A stretch of 64,000 bases of DNA. It comes from Bacteroidales bacterium (GTDB taxonomy: Bacteria > Bacteroidota > Bacteroidia > Bacteroidales > Lentimicrobiaceae). Location of the stretch: the NCBI GenBank assembly GCA_024636955.1, contig JAGXGB010000044.1, forward strand, positions 37,652 through 101,651. Reading direction: 5' to 3'. Position 1 is the first letter of the stretch. Each line of letters opens with the position of its first letter. The position numbers and the translations under genes were made by a program. Of the stretch, positions 1-9,943 are shown one piece after another. The notes under the pieces were generated by a model, which saw only the letters and a program-made list of their open reading frames with translations, searched no databases and was not told where the DNA came from.

Positions 1-224
1 ATGTCCTTAATTGTGAAGTTGCCGTCGAGGTCTGAAAATACATTCAGTTCGGTACCTTCTATGCTAATTTTCACGCCTGCCAGTGCTTCGCCTGATTGCA
101 TATCATGAACTGTACCTGATATAGATGCTGTTTGTGATTTCAATTCTACCGGATTGTTGCTTGCAAAAGTCACCAGTGAAACCATTATGATGGAAAATAA
201 CAATGTTGCTGCTTTGATTTTCAT
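1..224 (-). CDS. Carboxypeptidase-like regulatory-domain protein (partial, 5' part only)
   Basis: The reading frame begins at an ATG at 224 (minus strand) and runs off the left edge, so only the first 74 residues are visible. Residues 1-20 form a hydrophobic signal peptide (MKIKAATLLFSIIMVSLV). After it comes SGTVHDMQSGEALAGVKI and then SDLDGNFTI, the usual pattern of a CarboxypepD_reg-like beta-sandwich found at the start of many Bacteroidota TonB receptors and surface proteins. The rest of the protein, and hence its function, lies outside the window. It could be a small stand-alone DUF4480-type domain protein or the N-terminus of a TonB-dependent receptor. Confidence 0.75.
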   Translation of the reverse strand, partial: MKIKAATLLFSIIMVSLVTFASNNPVELKSQTASISGTVHDMQSGEALAGVKISIEGTELNVFSDLDGNFTIKD

Positions 225-323
225 TTTTTGTTGTTTTTTGATACGGCAAATGTAGCGGTGCACTATTACGTCAATATGAACGGCAGGTTAATTAATCGTT
301 AACATTGGACAGGTTATATGGAT

Positions 324-362
324 TCCAACATCCGGGATGGACAGGTCGCGACCTGTCCCTAC
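324..362. repeat. Dispersed palindromic repeat (REP-like), copy 1
   Basis: Contains the perfect 20-base palindrome GGACAGGTCGCGACCTGTCC at 339-358. The wider 39-base unit (TCCAACATCCG...CCTGTCCCTACA) recurs almost identically at 62054-62093 with one change in each half-palindrome centre. It lies just downstream of the MORN-like gene end. It has no coding content. It resembles bacterial REP/BIME sequences, but no REP-associated transposase is in the window. Confidence 0.75.
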
Positions 363-369
363 AGTCGGT

Positions 370-828
370 TTATTCAAACGTTTTTTCCATAATTATGACA
401 CCAGCATCATCCCACTGCTTCCAGGTACCTGATTTGCGGCCGGCGGTGTAGTGCATTTCATACAATAACTTGCTCTGGGAGTTCCAAATGTACCAGGGGC
501 CGTGCTTTATGCCGTCAACGTATCCGGCTTCTGCAACTTTGTTGCCTTCTTCATTGTACGTTACCCAGGTGCCGGTTTTCTTGCCGAGGTTGTATTCACG
601 GTACTCTTTTAATTTGCCGTTTTCATGGTAGAATTGCGCCGCGCCATGTTCCTGTCCGTTGAGTACATTGAGCTCCATCAGTATCTGCCCTGTGGGGTAA
701 TATTCAGTATGCATACCTGAGTACATCATCCCTTTCTTATAGTAGAGGCCATTCGTTTTTTCGAGGTCCTGCGCTTGAAGCGATATTACTGCGATCAGTG
801 CTACAATCAGGAGTGTTATTTTCTTCAT
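370..828 (-). CDS. Secreted MORN/YwqK-type repeat protein
   Basis: A 152-residue protein with a signal peptide (residues 1-19, ending LQAQ). The remainder consists of about five repeats of the form G-x-x-x-x-x-Y-x-x-x-G-x, for example HGAAQFYHENGKL, KTGTWVTYNEEGN, KHGPWYIWNSQSK and KSGTWKQWDDAG. This is the MORN_2 variant used in YwqK-family proteins, often annotated as toxin-antitoxin system antitoxins on thin evidence. Its role is unknown; export to the periplasm or surface is likely. It is a monocistronic gene on the minus strand, and the palindromic repeat follows its stop codon. Confidence 0.8.
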   Translation of the reverse strand: MKKITLLIVALIAVISLQAQDLEKTNGLYYKKGMMYSGMHTEYYPTGQILMELNVLNGQEHGAAQFYHENGKLKEYREYNLGKKTGTWVTYNEEGNKVAEAGYVDGIKHGPWYIWNSQSKLLYEMHYTAGRKSGTWKQWDDAGVIIMEKTFE

Positions 829-915
829 TTGGTTTTTATTTTTAAGTTCTTTTTCTTCTCCTTGAATTAAAAAAGGGTTATTGTGTTCTCCCCGCCTTAA
901 AAGACGGACTATAAA

Positions 916-960
916 CTGATTGCTGATTGCTGAGAGCTGATAGCTGAGAGCTGATAGCTA
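916..960. repeat. Heptamer array (AGCTGAT word)
   Basis: Degenerate tandem heptamers: CTGATTG, CTGATTG, CTGAGAG, CTGATAG, CTGAGAG, CTGATAG. This is the reverse complement of the CAGCTAT/CAGCTCT word of the large arrays at 37.3, 45.6 and 46.8 kb. It directly abuts the stop codon of the TonB-dependent receptor gene. Confidence 0.8.
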
Positions 961-962
961 AT

Positions 963-3851
963 TTAAAACACATTATACCCCAAAGTTAATCGGAAAGTAG
1001 TTCCCTGGCTTAGCCTGGTGTAATATTGTGGATCAGCTTCAAAGGAGTTGAACACCGATTCTTTTTTAGCATTCAGGATGTTGTCGGCTTTAAAGCCAAG
1101 TTGCATTGAATTGTTCTTCCCAAAACGCTTGTTGATGTTGAGGTTCAGGCTATTGAACGGCAACGTGTATATATCCGGACGGTCAGCCATACCAACTACC
1201 TCGAGTGTTTTGCCCTGAACATTGTAATACAGGCCTGCTTCCAGGTTCTTTCCAATTCCCTTTTCACCTCCGTTGTATGCAAATCCCGCATTTATAATAT
1301 AAGGCGCCTGTGAGGCCATGCTGCGGTATTCGTCAGTTTGTTGAGTATTGCGGGCATTGGCTTTGCGCGATTCAAATTCTGTGTTCGATAATTTTATTGC
1401 CGACCATGCATAAGTTATATTAGCTATTAACGATATCCTCTCAGCTTTTTCACCTATGATGCCCATATTTTGCCGCATCTCAAATTCACCTCCTGCCACA
1501 GTGCCATCGCCAACATTCCTTGGCTGGAAGGCACCTGATTGTGTTGCAAACTGTACTATTTCAATAGGGTTATTGAAATGCTTATAAAACGCGCTTACTG
1601 AGTACATTTGATCACCCTCTCCAAACCATTCCCAGCGTAAGTCGGCATTGTTAATGTTTGTGCTTTGCAAATTACCATCCCAATAAACCACACCACTTGC
1701 ATCATTGGCATCGCGGAAGAGTCCGCCTATATATAGCCTCCCTGAAATAGGGTCGAATATTTCAGCATATGACAGTTCGCGGAAAGAGGGACGTGCAATA
1801 GTTCTCGACACACTTAACCGCAGGTTCTGATTGCCTGCAAGGGCATAAATCAGGTTGGCAGAAGGAAAGAAGCCAAGATCATCCAACACAAGTTCATTAT
1901 TAAGGTCTTGTGTTCCCAATTGGTTGGTGCCGGTATAATGCTGCATGAAAAGTTCGGTGCGCAGGCCCAATATTGCTTTAAGGTTAGGCATCGGACTCAT
2001 CTCAATGGAAGCAAATAGTCCGCCATTCAGAGCGTTTGCATTAAACATATTGGGGTTGTTGGGCAAAAAAGGAGCTTCAAAAGTTGTACCACGACCAGCA
2101 TTTCCCTCGTAGGGCCATAGATTGGAAGGATCAAAGAGTTCATCGGGATCACCGGTAAGAGGTATATTACGTATGTTGAGCTGGAAGTTGCGTATCACAT
2201 AATCGCGCTCTTTATACACCGCCGAAGCGCCCATACTAAATACCGCCTGCTGCCCCCGTAACCTGAATTCCTTTTCGAGATTCAATATGCCCGACAGGTT
2301 GTATTCACTCAAATCGCGCCATATCCTTTCGGGGAATCCTGATTCAGTGCCTATCTTGTAAGCACCATCGCGTAGTTCATATCGGGTAAACCGTATGTCA
2401 GGATCTTCTATCTGCGAAAAAGCGGGTGATAATTTCCACAGCAGGCTCATTTTCCGTGGTAAACTGTGTTTGCCTTCAAGCATGATGCTTGTGAGCGACC
2501 GCTGGCTGTATTCAAGGTTATGCTGCACCCCCTCGAAGATGGCTCCCTGATCATTGTTTTTAAATGTGAATATACCCGCAGTTGATTCACCATGCCGCAA
2601 ATGCATAACATTAAGCTTAATACGGGTAACCGCAGTTTTCATAGCAATACCAGCCAAAGCTCCAATCATAGCACCGGTGGTACCATAGTCGCCAAACTGG
2701 TATTCGCGCAATTCCATAGCAGTAACGCCCGTATTACTTGCCAAACCATAACGACCAAACTCTGCATCAGTATAAAAGGCAGTATTGCGCTTGTAAGTGA
2801 GTGCCGCGTTGTAGCCCCATGTTGTTTTACCCCGAACTAACTGGTTGCCGGCTGATATGCCGAAGCTGTAATCCATAAAGCTTCTCTTTTTCATTGCCGC
2901 CAAAGTAGGATTGAATGCCTTCAGAATACTTTGAAAGCGCTGTGCCCGCTCACCATCCGGGTTGCCAATTACCTCCGTAAACCGGGGTATATCATTTGTT
3001 GCCGGTATTGCCCTTGTGCCATCATCCAATGCAAGAAAATCAGTTTTGCCCCCCTCATAATAAAGGTAATCGTCATTAAAATGCATCATCGGATTATAGG
3101 AGACACCGGCAGTAACGGACAATGTTTTTCTATCAGGAAAATCCTTGGTGGTGATATCTATCATACCACCTGTGAAATCGGCAGGCAGATTGGCCGAAGC
3201 TGATTTTATCACCACAATATTATCAATTACACTGAGCGGGAATATATCCATCTGCAAGGTATTGCGGTCAGGATCAAGGCCCGGTATGTCCATTCCATTG
3301 AGCATGGTTTTGGTGTATCGGTCGCCCAAACCCCTTACCACTATATACTTACCACCTTCAATAGTAACACCGGTAACACGCTTCATAGAAGCTGCAGCAT
3401 CGCTATCACCGGTTTTCCGGAATCCTGCTGCTGAAATGCCGTCAATTAAAGTGGCCGATTTCTGCTTCATAGTGAGCATGGCAGTCTCCGTGTTTCTTGT
3501 GGCTCTGGCGGTAACCTCCACTTCACTCAATTGTATCTGCGACTCCCTCAGGCGAATCTCGCCCAATAAAGTCACATCACCGGCTAATACTTCCACCTCT
3601 TTTACAAGCGTGGTTTCATAAGAGATAAATGAAAAGCGCAGTGTATACCTACCCGCCGGGATTGACAGATTAAACTGGCCATCCAAATCGGTAAGTGTTC
3701 CCAGGGTAGTCCCCTCTGGAACTATGGTAACAGCGGGTAGCGACTCGCCTGTTGCATCATCAAATACGGTACCACGTACAATGCCGTTCTGCGACATTAC
3801 CATGTTTGCACATGTGAGTAAAACAAGTAATATATAAGTTCTTAGTAACAT
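963..3851 (-). CDS. TonB-dependent receptor with CarboxypepD_reg-like N-domain
   Basis: An outer-membrane active-transport barrel of about 962 residues. The order is signal peptide (MLLRTYILLVLLTCANMVMS), carboxypeptidase-like regulatory domain (GIVRGTVFDDATGESLPAV), plug domain (SAAGFRKTGDSDAAASMKRV, VVRGLGDRYTKTMLNGMDIP), then the beta-barrel ending in an aromatic residue (GYNVF). I chose the ATG at 3851 because it opens directly with the signal peptide; an upstream ATG at 3893 would add 14 polar residues. It follows the surface lipoprotein gene at 3981-5153 on the same strand and is probably co-transcribed with it. The substrate is unknown: it is not a canonical SusC, and the partner is not SusD-like. 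Confidence 0.92.
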   Translation of the reverse strand: MLLRTYILLVLLTCANMVMSQNGIVRGTVFDDATGESLPAVTIVPEGTTLGTLTDLDGQFNLSIPAGRYTLRFSFISYETTLVKEVEVLAGDVTLLGEIRLRESQIQLSEVEVTARATRNTETAMLTMKQKSATLIDGISAAGFRKTGDSDAAASMKRVTGVTIEGGKYIVVRGLGDRYTKTMLNGMDIPGLDPDRNTLQMDIFPLSVIDNIVVIKSASANLPADFTGGMIDITTKDFPDRKTLSVTAGVSYNPMMHFNDDYLYYEGGKTDFLALDDGTRAIPATNDIPRFTEVIGNPDGERAQRFQSILKAFNPTLAAMKKRSFMDYSFGISAGNQLVRGKTTWGYNAALTYKRNTAFYTDAEFGRYGLASNTGVTAMELREYQFGDYGTTGAMIGALAGIAMKTAVTRIKLNVMHLRHGESTAGIFTFKNNDQGAIFEGVQHNLEYSQRSLTSIMLEGKHSLPRKMSLLWKLSPAFSQIEDPDIRFTRYELRDGAYKIGTESGFPERIWRDLSEYNLSGILNLEKEFRLRGQQAVFSMGASAVYKERDYVIRNFQLNIRNIPLTGDPDELFDPSNLWPYEGNAGRGTTFEAPFLPNNPNMFNANALNGGLFASIEMSPMPNLKAILGLRTELFMQHYTGTNQLGTQDLNNELVLDDLGFFPSANLIYALAGNQNLRLSVSRTIARPSFRELSYAEIFDPISGRLYIGGLFRDANDASGVVYWDGNLQSTNINNADLRWEWFGEGDQMYSVSAFYKHFNNPIEIVQFATQSGAFQPRNVGDGTVAGGEFEMRQNMGIIGEKAERISLIANITYAWSAIKLSNTEFESRKANARNTQQTDEYRSMASQAPYIINAGFAYNGGEKGIGKNLEAGLYYNVQGKTLEVVGMADRPDIYTLPFNSLNLNINKRFGKNNSMQLGFKADNILNAKKESVFNSFEADPQYYTRLSQGTTFRLTLGYNVF

Positions 3852-3980
3852 AAAAGTTGGTGATTTTTTTAATAAGTCAGTCCCGCAGACCATAGAGTGG
3901 TACTGCGGAACTCACTGCTTTTAGAAAATATTTGTTAATCTCACTACTACAATAGAAGTTTTAATTCCTTCCGGTAAATC

Positions 3981-5153
3981 TTATTTAACACTATCAAGTG
4001 AATTTGAAACTGCAGCCCATGACCATGTACTGAATTTAGAAAAATCAGCACCAACTGTATTTGCGCTGGCAGCTACCACTGTAACAAAAGCGTCAGAACC
4101 TTCCTTAAAGTAGTCAGTTACAACGCCACCTTCAGGTAAAGTAACTTGTAGGTTTGAAGCGTTAAGTTGCGCTGGATTAAGGTCAAAATCTTGTCCTTCC
4201 TTAACATCCCTGAAATAAATGTTGCTCATTGTTACTATGGAGTTGTCGTCAAGGTCAACCAGTCCGTCAGCGTCAAGCGCCAATACAGTACCGTTCTTGA
4301 TTGTGTGACCGGCTTCCATTGTACCTTCTGGTCCGTCAAGTTCAAAACACTCATCACCTGCATTCACTACTATAAAGTTATCGAGTGTACCTGCCCACGA
4401 CATATCAGTATCAATAGCGTCATCGCCGGCATTCCATACTATAGCATTTTTCACGTTAACTGTGCCACCAAACCATTCAATTCCATCATCCTGGTTGGCA
4501 ACAACTTCAACATACTCTATTACAGTTCCTGAACCTACACCACCAAGTGTTAGTCCGTTAATTTCATTACCTTCACCTATGTTGGCTCCGCCGTGACGGA
4601 TAGATACATATTTTATAACACCTGAGTTGTCATTAGCTACTGTACCGCCAAATAAACCATTCTGGTCTGAAGGAGGAATACCCTCAATCTGAATCACATC
4701 ATTATCGGCAGATATCGGGGCATAACCCAACACAATAAGTCCGCCCCACAAGCCATTCATATCAGGGTCGAGGTTAGGACTTGCAATCTGGCCCGGCATA
4801 ATCTCATCAGCCACTGAAGTAAATATAATAGGTGACTGCTCAGTACCTTCGGCCATAAGTTTACCACCACGTGCAATAATAAGGGCAGTTGCATTGGCAC
4901 CTGTTCCGGCCTGGCCTTTAACTATAACGCCCGGCTTAATAGTAAGTGTAGCACCGCTTAAAACCGCAATCCTACTTTCAAGTATGTATACTTTACCTGT
5001 TTCCCATGTTGTGTTTGCTGTAATATTATTTTTTACAGCAATTACTTTTTCATCCACCGGCACAACGTTGTCATTGTCATTATCCTCATCCTTACTGCAT
5101 GAACTAACTACTACCATGCTGGCTAAAAACGCAAACATCAAGATCTTTTTCAT
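3981..5153 (-). CDS. Surface lipoprotein with right-handed beta-helix fold
   Basis: A 390-residue protein with a lipoprotein signal (MKKILMFAFLASMVVVSSC, Cys at 19). The next residues SKDEDNDNDN match the acidic lipoprotein export signal known from Bacteroidota, predicting display on the cell surface. The body is rich in short beta-helix-like turns (VYILESRIAVLSGATLTIKP, GLTLGGVGSGTVIEYVEVV, DDGIEWFGGTVNVKNAIV). Relatives are widespread in Bacteroidota and often mislabelled. It is immediately upstream of the TonB receptor gene, so a receptor/substrate-capture pair is likely; the ligand is not evident. Confidence 0.85.
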   Translation of the reverse strand: MKKILMFAFLASMVVVSSCSKDEDNDNDNVVPVDEKVIAVKNNITANTTWETGKVYILESRIAVLSGATLTIKPGVIVKGQAGTGANATALIIARGGKLMAEGTEQSPIIFTSVADEIMPGQIASPNLDPDMNGLWGGLIVLGYAPISADNDVIQIEGIPPSDQNGLFGGTVANDNSGVIKYVSIRHGGANIGEGNEINGLTLGGVGSGTVIEYVEVVANQDDGIEWFGGTVNVKNAIVWNAGDDAIDTDMSWAGTLDNFIVVNAGDECFELDGPEGTMEAGHTIKNGTVLALDADGLVDLDDNSIVTMSNIYFRDVKEGQDFDLNPAQLNASNLQVTLPEGGVVTDYFKEGSDAFVTVVAASANTVGADFSKFSTWSWAAVSNSLDSVK

Positions 5154-5260
5154 TGGTCTTCTTTTTTATGATTTGTATGCTGCAAAAGAAGACCAAATAC
5201 CGGCAGGCCGTGTTAAGGTATAGTTAACAAAAGGTTATCATTAGGTTAATGACAACCACT

Positions 5261-5316
5261 CATTATGTAGCAAACATTATGTAGCTGCAACATAATGTTT
5301 CTGCTACATAAATGCA
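5261..5316. promoter_or_regulatory. Orphan inverted-repeat regulatory element (copy of the ATPase operator)
   Basis: Perfect 11-base arms AAACATTATGT (5272-5282) and ACATAATGTTT (5290-5300) with a seven-base loop, followed by CTGCTACATAAATGCAAA. The same arms and trailing sequence form the promoter/operator of the ATPase gene at 13738-13785. Here no gene follows it; the neighbours are the start of the lipoprotein gene and the end of ndh. It may be a relic of a lost ATPase gene or a free regulator-binding site. Confidence 0.6.
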
Positions 5317-5354
5317 AATATCTTCCTGAATAACTTAACCCCTCACCACTTTTT

Positions 5355-5392
5355 ACTTTAGCCCTTAGCCTTTAGCCTTTAGCCTTTTTACT
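5355..5392. repeat. Heptamer array (TTAGCCT word)
   Basis: Three to four tandem heptamers of the TTAGCCT type, preceded by CACTTTTTACTTTAGCCC, which resembles the conserved linker that precedes this word in the larger arrays. It lies between the inverted repeat and the stop codon of ndh. Confidence 0.75.
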
Positions 5393-5401
5393 TAGCGAAC
5401 G

Positions 5402-6646
5402 CTACTCCTGCTCCTTCAATATCAACCTCAACGACGTATCCCTTGTAAAGAACAACCATGCCCAGTTGATGAATATCACCATTTTGTTACGTACACTTAG
5501 GATGAGCATCAGGTGGAGGAACATCCATATGAACCAGGCGAAGAAACCTTTGAATTTGATGTAAGGAAGGTCAACAACAGCTTTCTTCTTGCCGATGGTT
5601 GCCATGGTGCCTTTGTCCTTGTATTCGAATTCTTTCAGGGGTTTGCCGGTTGCGGCTCTTTGGAGGTTGTGCGCCAGGTTGCGGGCCTGGTTTATGGCAA
5701 CGTTTGCTACCTGCGGATGGCCATCAGGGTATTTTGGCGTTACCATCCAGGCAATATCCCCAACAGCATAAATGTCATCATACAGCAGTATCCGGTTAAA
5801 CCGATCAACTTTATAGCGATTCTTATACACTGCATCTTCACTCAGCCCTTTAATGATGTTCCCGGTTACACCGGCCGTCCATATAACCTGCCGGCTCTTG
5901 ATCTGCTGCCCGTTGTTCAGCTGCACAACCGCACCATCGTATGCCTTCACCATCACATTGGTCATAATCTCCACACCCATTTCTTTCAGGTACGTCTCTG
6001 AAGCCTTCTTCGCCATATCACTCATGGAGTTCAGCGTATGCTGACTTCCTTCAATCAAAATGATCCTTAGCTTGCTGAAATCCAGGCGTGGATAGTCCTT
6101 TGGCAGGATGTTGTTCCTGATTTCGGCGAAAGCACCCGCAAGCTCAACCCCTGTAGGACCGGCACCTATAATAACCAGGTTCAAAAGAAACTCCCGCTCC
6201 TCCTCAGTAACCGTTAAAAGGCTCTCAAAATTCTGCAGTATATTGTTCCTTATTTTTATCGCATCATACGTTGACTTCAGCGAATAGGTGTTCGCTTTTA
6301 TCTGCTCATTATTGAAGAAATTAGTCTGGCAACCGGTAGCAATAATCAGCTTATCATACCCAAACGCGCCAATGTCAGTGTCAATCATCTTCTTGTCAGC
6401 ATCAATGCGCGTAACCGTCGTCATCCTGATCTGCGTGTTTTTGCGGTTCTGCAATATCTTCCTTAGCGGGAACGAAATACTGCCCGGCTCAATCTGCGAA
6501 GTCGCAACCTGATAAAAAAGCGGCTGAAACTGATGATGATTGAGCTTATCAATCAGCAGCACCTCAAAATTATCCTCATCAATATGTTTGAGCAACTGTA
6601 TTCCGGCGAAACCGGCACCAATTATAATGATTTTTTGTGTGGGCAT
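5402..6646 (-). CDS. ndh: Type II NADH:quinone oxidoreductase (NDH-2)
   Basis: A 414-residue FAD flavoprotein that would pass electrons from NADH to membrane quinone without pumping protons. The N-terminal FAD-binding motif is IIIGAGFAGIQLL (residues 7-19), the second Rossmann motif for NADH is VIIGAGPTGVELAG (near 158-171), and the FAD-contacting AVGDIAW lies near 296. The C-terminal third is hydrophobic and basic (FFAWFIWMFLHLMLILSVRN), consistent with monotopic membrane attachment. The length matches the family. It stands alone, divergent from the 6913 gene. The assignment is firm at family level; other pyridine-nucleotide disulphide oxidoreductases are less likely. Confidence 0.9.
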   Translation of the reverse strand: MPTQKIIIIGAGFAGIQLLKHIDEDNFEVLLIDKLNHHQFQPLFYQVATSQIEPGSISFPLRKILQNRKNTQIRMTTVTRIDADKKMIDTDIGAFGYDKLIIATGCQTNFFNNEQIKANTYSLKSTYDAIKIRNNILQNFESLLTVTEEEREFLLNLVIIGAGPTGVELAGAFAEIRNNILPKDYPRLDFSKLRIILIEGSQHTLNSMSDMAKKASETYLKEMGVEIMTNVMVKAYDGAVVQLNNGQQIKSRQVIWTAGVTGNIIKGLSEDAVYKNRYKVDRFNRILLYDDIYAVGDIAWMVTPKYPDGHPQVANVAINQARNLAHNLQRAATGKPLKEFEYKDKGTMATIGKKKAVVDLPYIKFKGFFAWFIWMFLHLMLILSVRNKMVIFINWAWLFFTRDTSLRLILKEQE

Positions 6647-6882
6647 TATATCTTGACAAGGGTATTTGCATAACGAAAAAAAGGCAACCGAAGTTGTCTT
6701 TTTTCCTATAGTGGAATGACTATTGCCACATCCTACTATAAAAGATAAAGCTTTCGCTTCATCATCTTGTTAAAGGTAAACGATTGGTTATCAATAATGT
6801 TTAACGTTACTCAATATTTTTTTTCGCCAGTGACAGCGTGCCTGAAAGAACTACCCCGCAGTGAGAAACCTCACAATTTTTA

Positions 6883-6890
6883 TATATTTG
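6883..6890 (+). promoter_or_regulatory. Bacteroidota -7 promoter box
   Basis: TATATTTG fits TAnnTTTG and sits 23 bases before the ATG at 6913. A short palindrome GTGAGAAACCTCAC (6861-6874) lies just upstream. I see no clear -33 TTG. Confidence 0.5.
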
Positions 6891-6912
6891 CTATTATCAA
6901 ACCACCAACCAT

Positions 6913-9738
6913 ATGAGAATATCATTTACCAAAAAGAACCTTCTGTTAACCGTAGCAATTATCCTCGGCACAATAACCACCACCACTGCCCAAAACCCAG
7001 AGCCGGTGGAAATGGAATGCAGTCACATTTGGCAGAAGAACACACTGGCAGCGTGTATTGGCGATAGGGGCATGTATGTTGGTGACTTGAACGGCAATGG
7101 CCGGGATGAGATGATTTTGGGCAATCACCGCATTTGGAATGTGCTGGAATATATTCCGGCTTACCAGTCGTATGAGGTGATCTGGGGCAGCAATGAATAT
7201 GATGAACTACATACTTTGGCTGTCGCCGACGCTGACAACGATGGCATCAACGAGGTCCTTATCTTCTACAGTAACCATGATATTGACTTATACGATCTTA
7301 CTACCCGCGAGCTGAAAGCCACTTATGAAATTGATGTCTATGGCTGGTACTGGGGTGAAAATGTAATAGTTGCAGATGTTGACAACAACGGTTTGAATGA
7401 ACTCATAGTAATACACAGCGATGGTATGACCTTTTTCAGGATCACCAATGGCATTTGTACTAAGCTATTTGAAATGAACCAGGATGCCTCCGATGCCCGG
7501 TGCGGCGACATTGACGGCGACGGCCTCAACGAGCTGGTTTTAAATAATGGCACAGTATACAGAATTGAAAACGGAGTGCCTGAGTTAGTCTGGACTTTCC
7601 TGCCTCTTTCTGATTATTTCGGTCTCATTGAGCTTGCTGATATTGATAACGATAACCTGCCTGAAATCATCAGTATTTACGACGGTTTCAAGGTATTTGA
7701 CGGGGATACACAGGAAATAAAATGGCAAATACCGGGTGTTTGGGCTGAAGCACTAACAGTTGACAATATCGACAACACCGGTTTGCCCGAAATTATTTAC
7801 ATCGAAGACCAGTGGGGTGAGGTGGTGTGCCTGGAATCAAACGACGGCTCTGAACGTTGGAGAGTCGAAAATCCCGGACACGGTGCTACGAATATTAAAG
7901 TTTGTGATCCTGATGGTGATGGTAACAAGGAATTTGTGTTTGGTGAAGGGTGCACTTCATCTGCCCCCGACCATTTGTACGTATTTCAAATACCTGATCT
8001 TACACAAGAGTATGTGAGCCTATTTGATCACGGACAGTACAGGATCATAAGGGTGGCTGATGTTGATGCTGATGGTAGTAATGAACTAATTACCCTTAGC
8101 AGGGGAAGTGAAACCTATGGGTCAGGGATTATTTCAGTTTATAACGCTGAAAACAGGCAGTTGAAGTGGCGAAGCAACGATTCCCTAATACCAATTCAAA
8201 ACTTCTCATTGATGGTTGCCATGGAAATTGCCGATGTTGATAACGATGGCGACCCTGAATATGTAATAGCCTCAGGCGATGGCTACTCACCGGCAATTTC
8301 AGTAATAAATGCACGTACACACCATGTTGATACAGTGAAAGTGTGGGAGGTATTTGGTGCTTCCCAGCCATTTTATGACCTCGCTATAGCCGACCTTAAC
8401 AACGATGGCATCCTTGAATACATAGCTGTTTCTGAAGATAGCTTATCAATCATCAATTCCCAAACCCTTCAAAAAACAAGAAATATTACCGATGCTTCCG
8501 TATATGACTTCACAAGTCCCGTTACAGGAAATATTGATGACGACGTCCACATTGAACTGGTTTATATAAAACAACATGTTTTTGTAATGGATGGCGTTAC
8601 CGAAGAGACCTGGGTATTGGAAACCGGCGACAGGTTTATCAATTGTTTCCTTTACGACTATGACCGCGACAGCGTGGCTGATATTATAGCCTCAACTTAT
8701 GATGGCGACATATACAGCATCAATGGCATTACACACCAACCTACACTCATCGCCAATATAGGCGAGGCGGTTTGGGACATGCATATGGCTGATATTACCG
8801 GCGATTCTGCTCCTGAAATTATATATACTTTCGGCAACACCCTGTATGTTCTTTATCCTGATGGAAGTGTCATCTATACAGTAATAAATGAACAAGCCAT
8901 ATATTCCAACATGGTAACCGAAATTACCGACTATAATAACGATGGGCGTGAAGAGATCTTCATTGGCACTACCTTTTATGTTCAGGAGCTAGATGCCGGG
9001 TGTTATGATTACTGTAATAACTTGTTTGCCGGTATGGAAGTCCATAATACCTCGTGCTACACATCTAACGGCAGTGCCGTAGTATTCCCCACTGGCGGAA
9101 CTGAGCCCTACAGTATTCTTTGGAGCAATGGCGACACAACTGCAGCCATCGATTCATTGGCCGCAGGTACTTACCGGGTAATTGTAACTGATAGTCTGGC
9201 ATGTACATACAGCCTTGAGTTTGCAATTGACGTGATAGAATTTATGATTGATACCGTACTCACCACACCTGATATATTAACAACCGTTGAATGTGAAGGA
9301 AGTGCTGTACTAAGCACTACCAATGGAACACCACCTTATGCCATTTTCATGGATGGCCAATGGACCAACCTGGCTGACTCTGCGGTAACAGGTTTATGTG
9401 AAGGCGACTATCCGATCATGCTTCAGGATGCTAACGGTTGCACTGCAAGCACTACCGTAAATATCTATAGCGTGGTGGGCTTGCCTGAAAAGGATGCTTC
9501 GCTTGTTTTCAACATCTACCCCAACCCTGCCAGCGGCAGTGCCTGGCTACAAACCGGCCTCACACCCAAAGCCGGCACCTATGTTATAATAAGCACACCA
9601 TTGGGCGTCCCGCTTAAGCGGATTGAAATTAACGGCCAGCGCACACAGCTTGATGTATCACATCTGCCTAAAGGCATTTATTTGGTAACGCTTAGTAACA
9701 CCAATGGATTGAGTACACGGAAGTTGATGGTGGATTGA
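6913..9738 (+). CDS. Secreted FG-GAP/VCBS-repeat protein with SprB repeat and T9SS sorting domain
   Basis: A 941-residue protein with a signal peptide (residues 1-26, ending TTTTAQ). Residues about 45-690 contain many calcium-binding-type FG-GAP/VCBS repeats, such as VGDLNGNGRDEM, VADADNDGINEV and IADVDNDGDPEY, which fold as beta-propellers. Residues about 715-840 carry a SprB-type repeat (GGTEPYSILWSNGDTTAAI). The last roughly 80 residues (FNIYPNPASGSAWL ... LPKGIYLVTL) are a T9SS type A sorting domain, so the protein is secreted and anchored or released at the surface. The role is probably adhesion or surface binding; no enzyme motif is visible. Confidence 0.92.
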   Translation: MRISFTKKNLLLTVAIILGTITTTTAQNPEPVEMECSHIWQKNTLAACIGDRGMYVGDLNGNGRDEMILGNHRIWNVLEYIPAYQSYEVIWGSNEYDELHTLAVADADNDGINEVLIFYSNHDIDLYDLTTRELKATYEIDVYGWYWGENVIVADVDNNGLNELIVIHSDGMTFFRITNGICTKLFEMNQDASDARCGDIDGDGLNELVLNNGTVYRIENGVPELVWTFLPLSDYFGLIELADIDNDNLPEIISIYDGFKVFDGDTQEIKWQIPGVWAEALTVDNIDNTGLPEIIYIEDQWGEVVCLESNDGSERWRVENPGHGATNIKVCDPDGDGNKEFVFGEGCTSSAPDHLYVFQIPDLTQEYVSLFDHGQYRIIRVADVDADGSNELITLSRGSETYGSGIISVYNAENRQLKWRSNDSLIPIQNFSLMVAMEIADVDNDGDPEYVIASGDGYSPAISVINARTHHVDTVKVWEVFGASQPFYDLAIADLNNDGILEYIAVSEDSLSIINSQTLQKTRNITDASVYDFTSPVTGNIDDDVHIELVYIKQHVFVMDGVTEETWVLETGDRFINCFLYDYDRDSVADIIASTYDGDIYSINGITHQPTLIANIGEAVWDMHMADITGDSAPEIIYTFGNTLYVLYPDGSVIYTVINEQAIYSNMVTEITDYNNDGREEIFIGTTFYVQELDAGCYDYCNNLFAGMEVHNTSCYTSNGSAVVFPTGGTEPYSILWSNGDTTAAIDSLAAGTYRVIVTDSLACTYSLEFAIDVIEFMIDTVLTTPDILTTVECEGSAVLSTTNGTPPYAIFMDGQWTNLADSAVTGLCEGDYPIMLQDANGCTASTTVNIYSVVGLPEKDASLVFNIYPNPASGSAWLQTGLTPKAGTYVIISTPLGVPLKRIEINGQRTQLDVSHLPKGIYLVTLSNTNGLSTRKLMVD

Positions 9739-9943
9739 GTACTCAACAATTACCGTCTGTTTTTCTTCCATTGTCCACTAACGAACATTGAGGTATAAAT
9801 ACCGTACAGATTCATTTGCCTGTAATCGTGAAAATCTTGGCAAGTGCTTATATATGTGGTTGTTGCGCATTTGGTATACTTTATGCTAATTAATAGCATA
9901 TAAACCCGGTAAGGCGCTCAAGCAAACCACAACCACCTCCATC

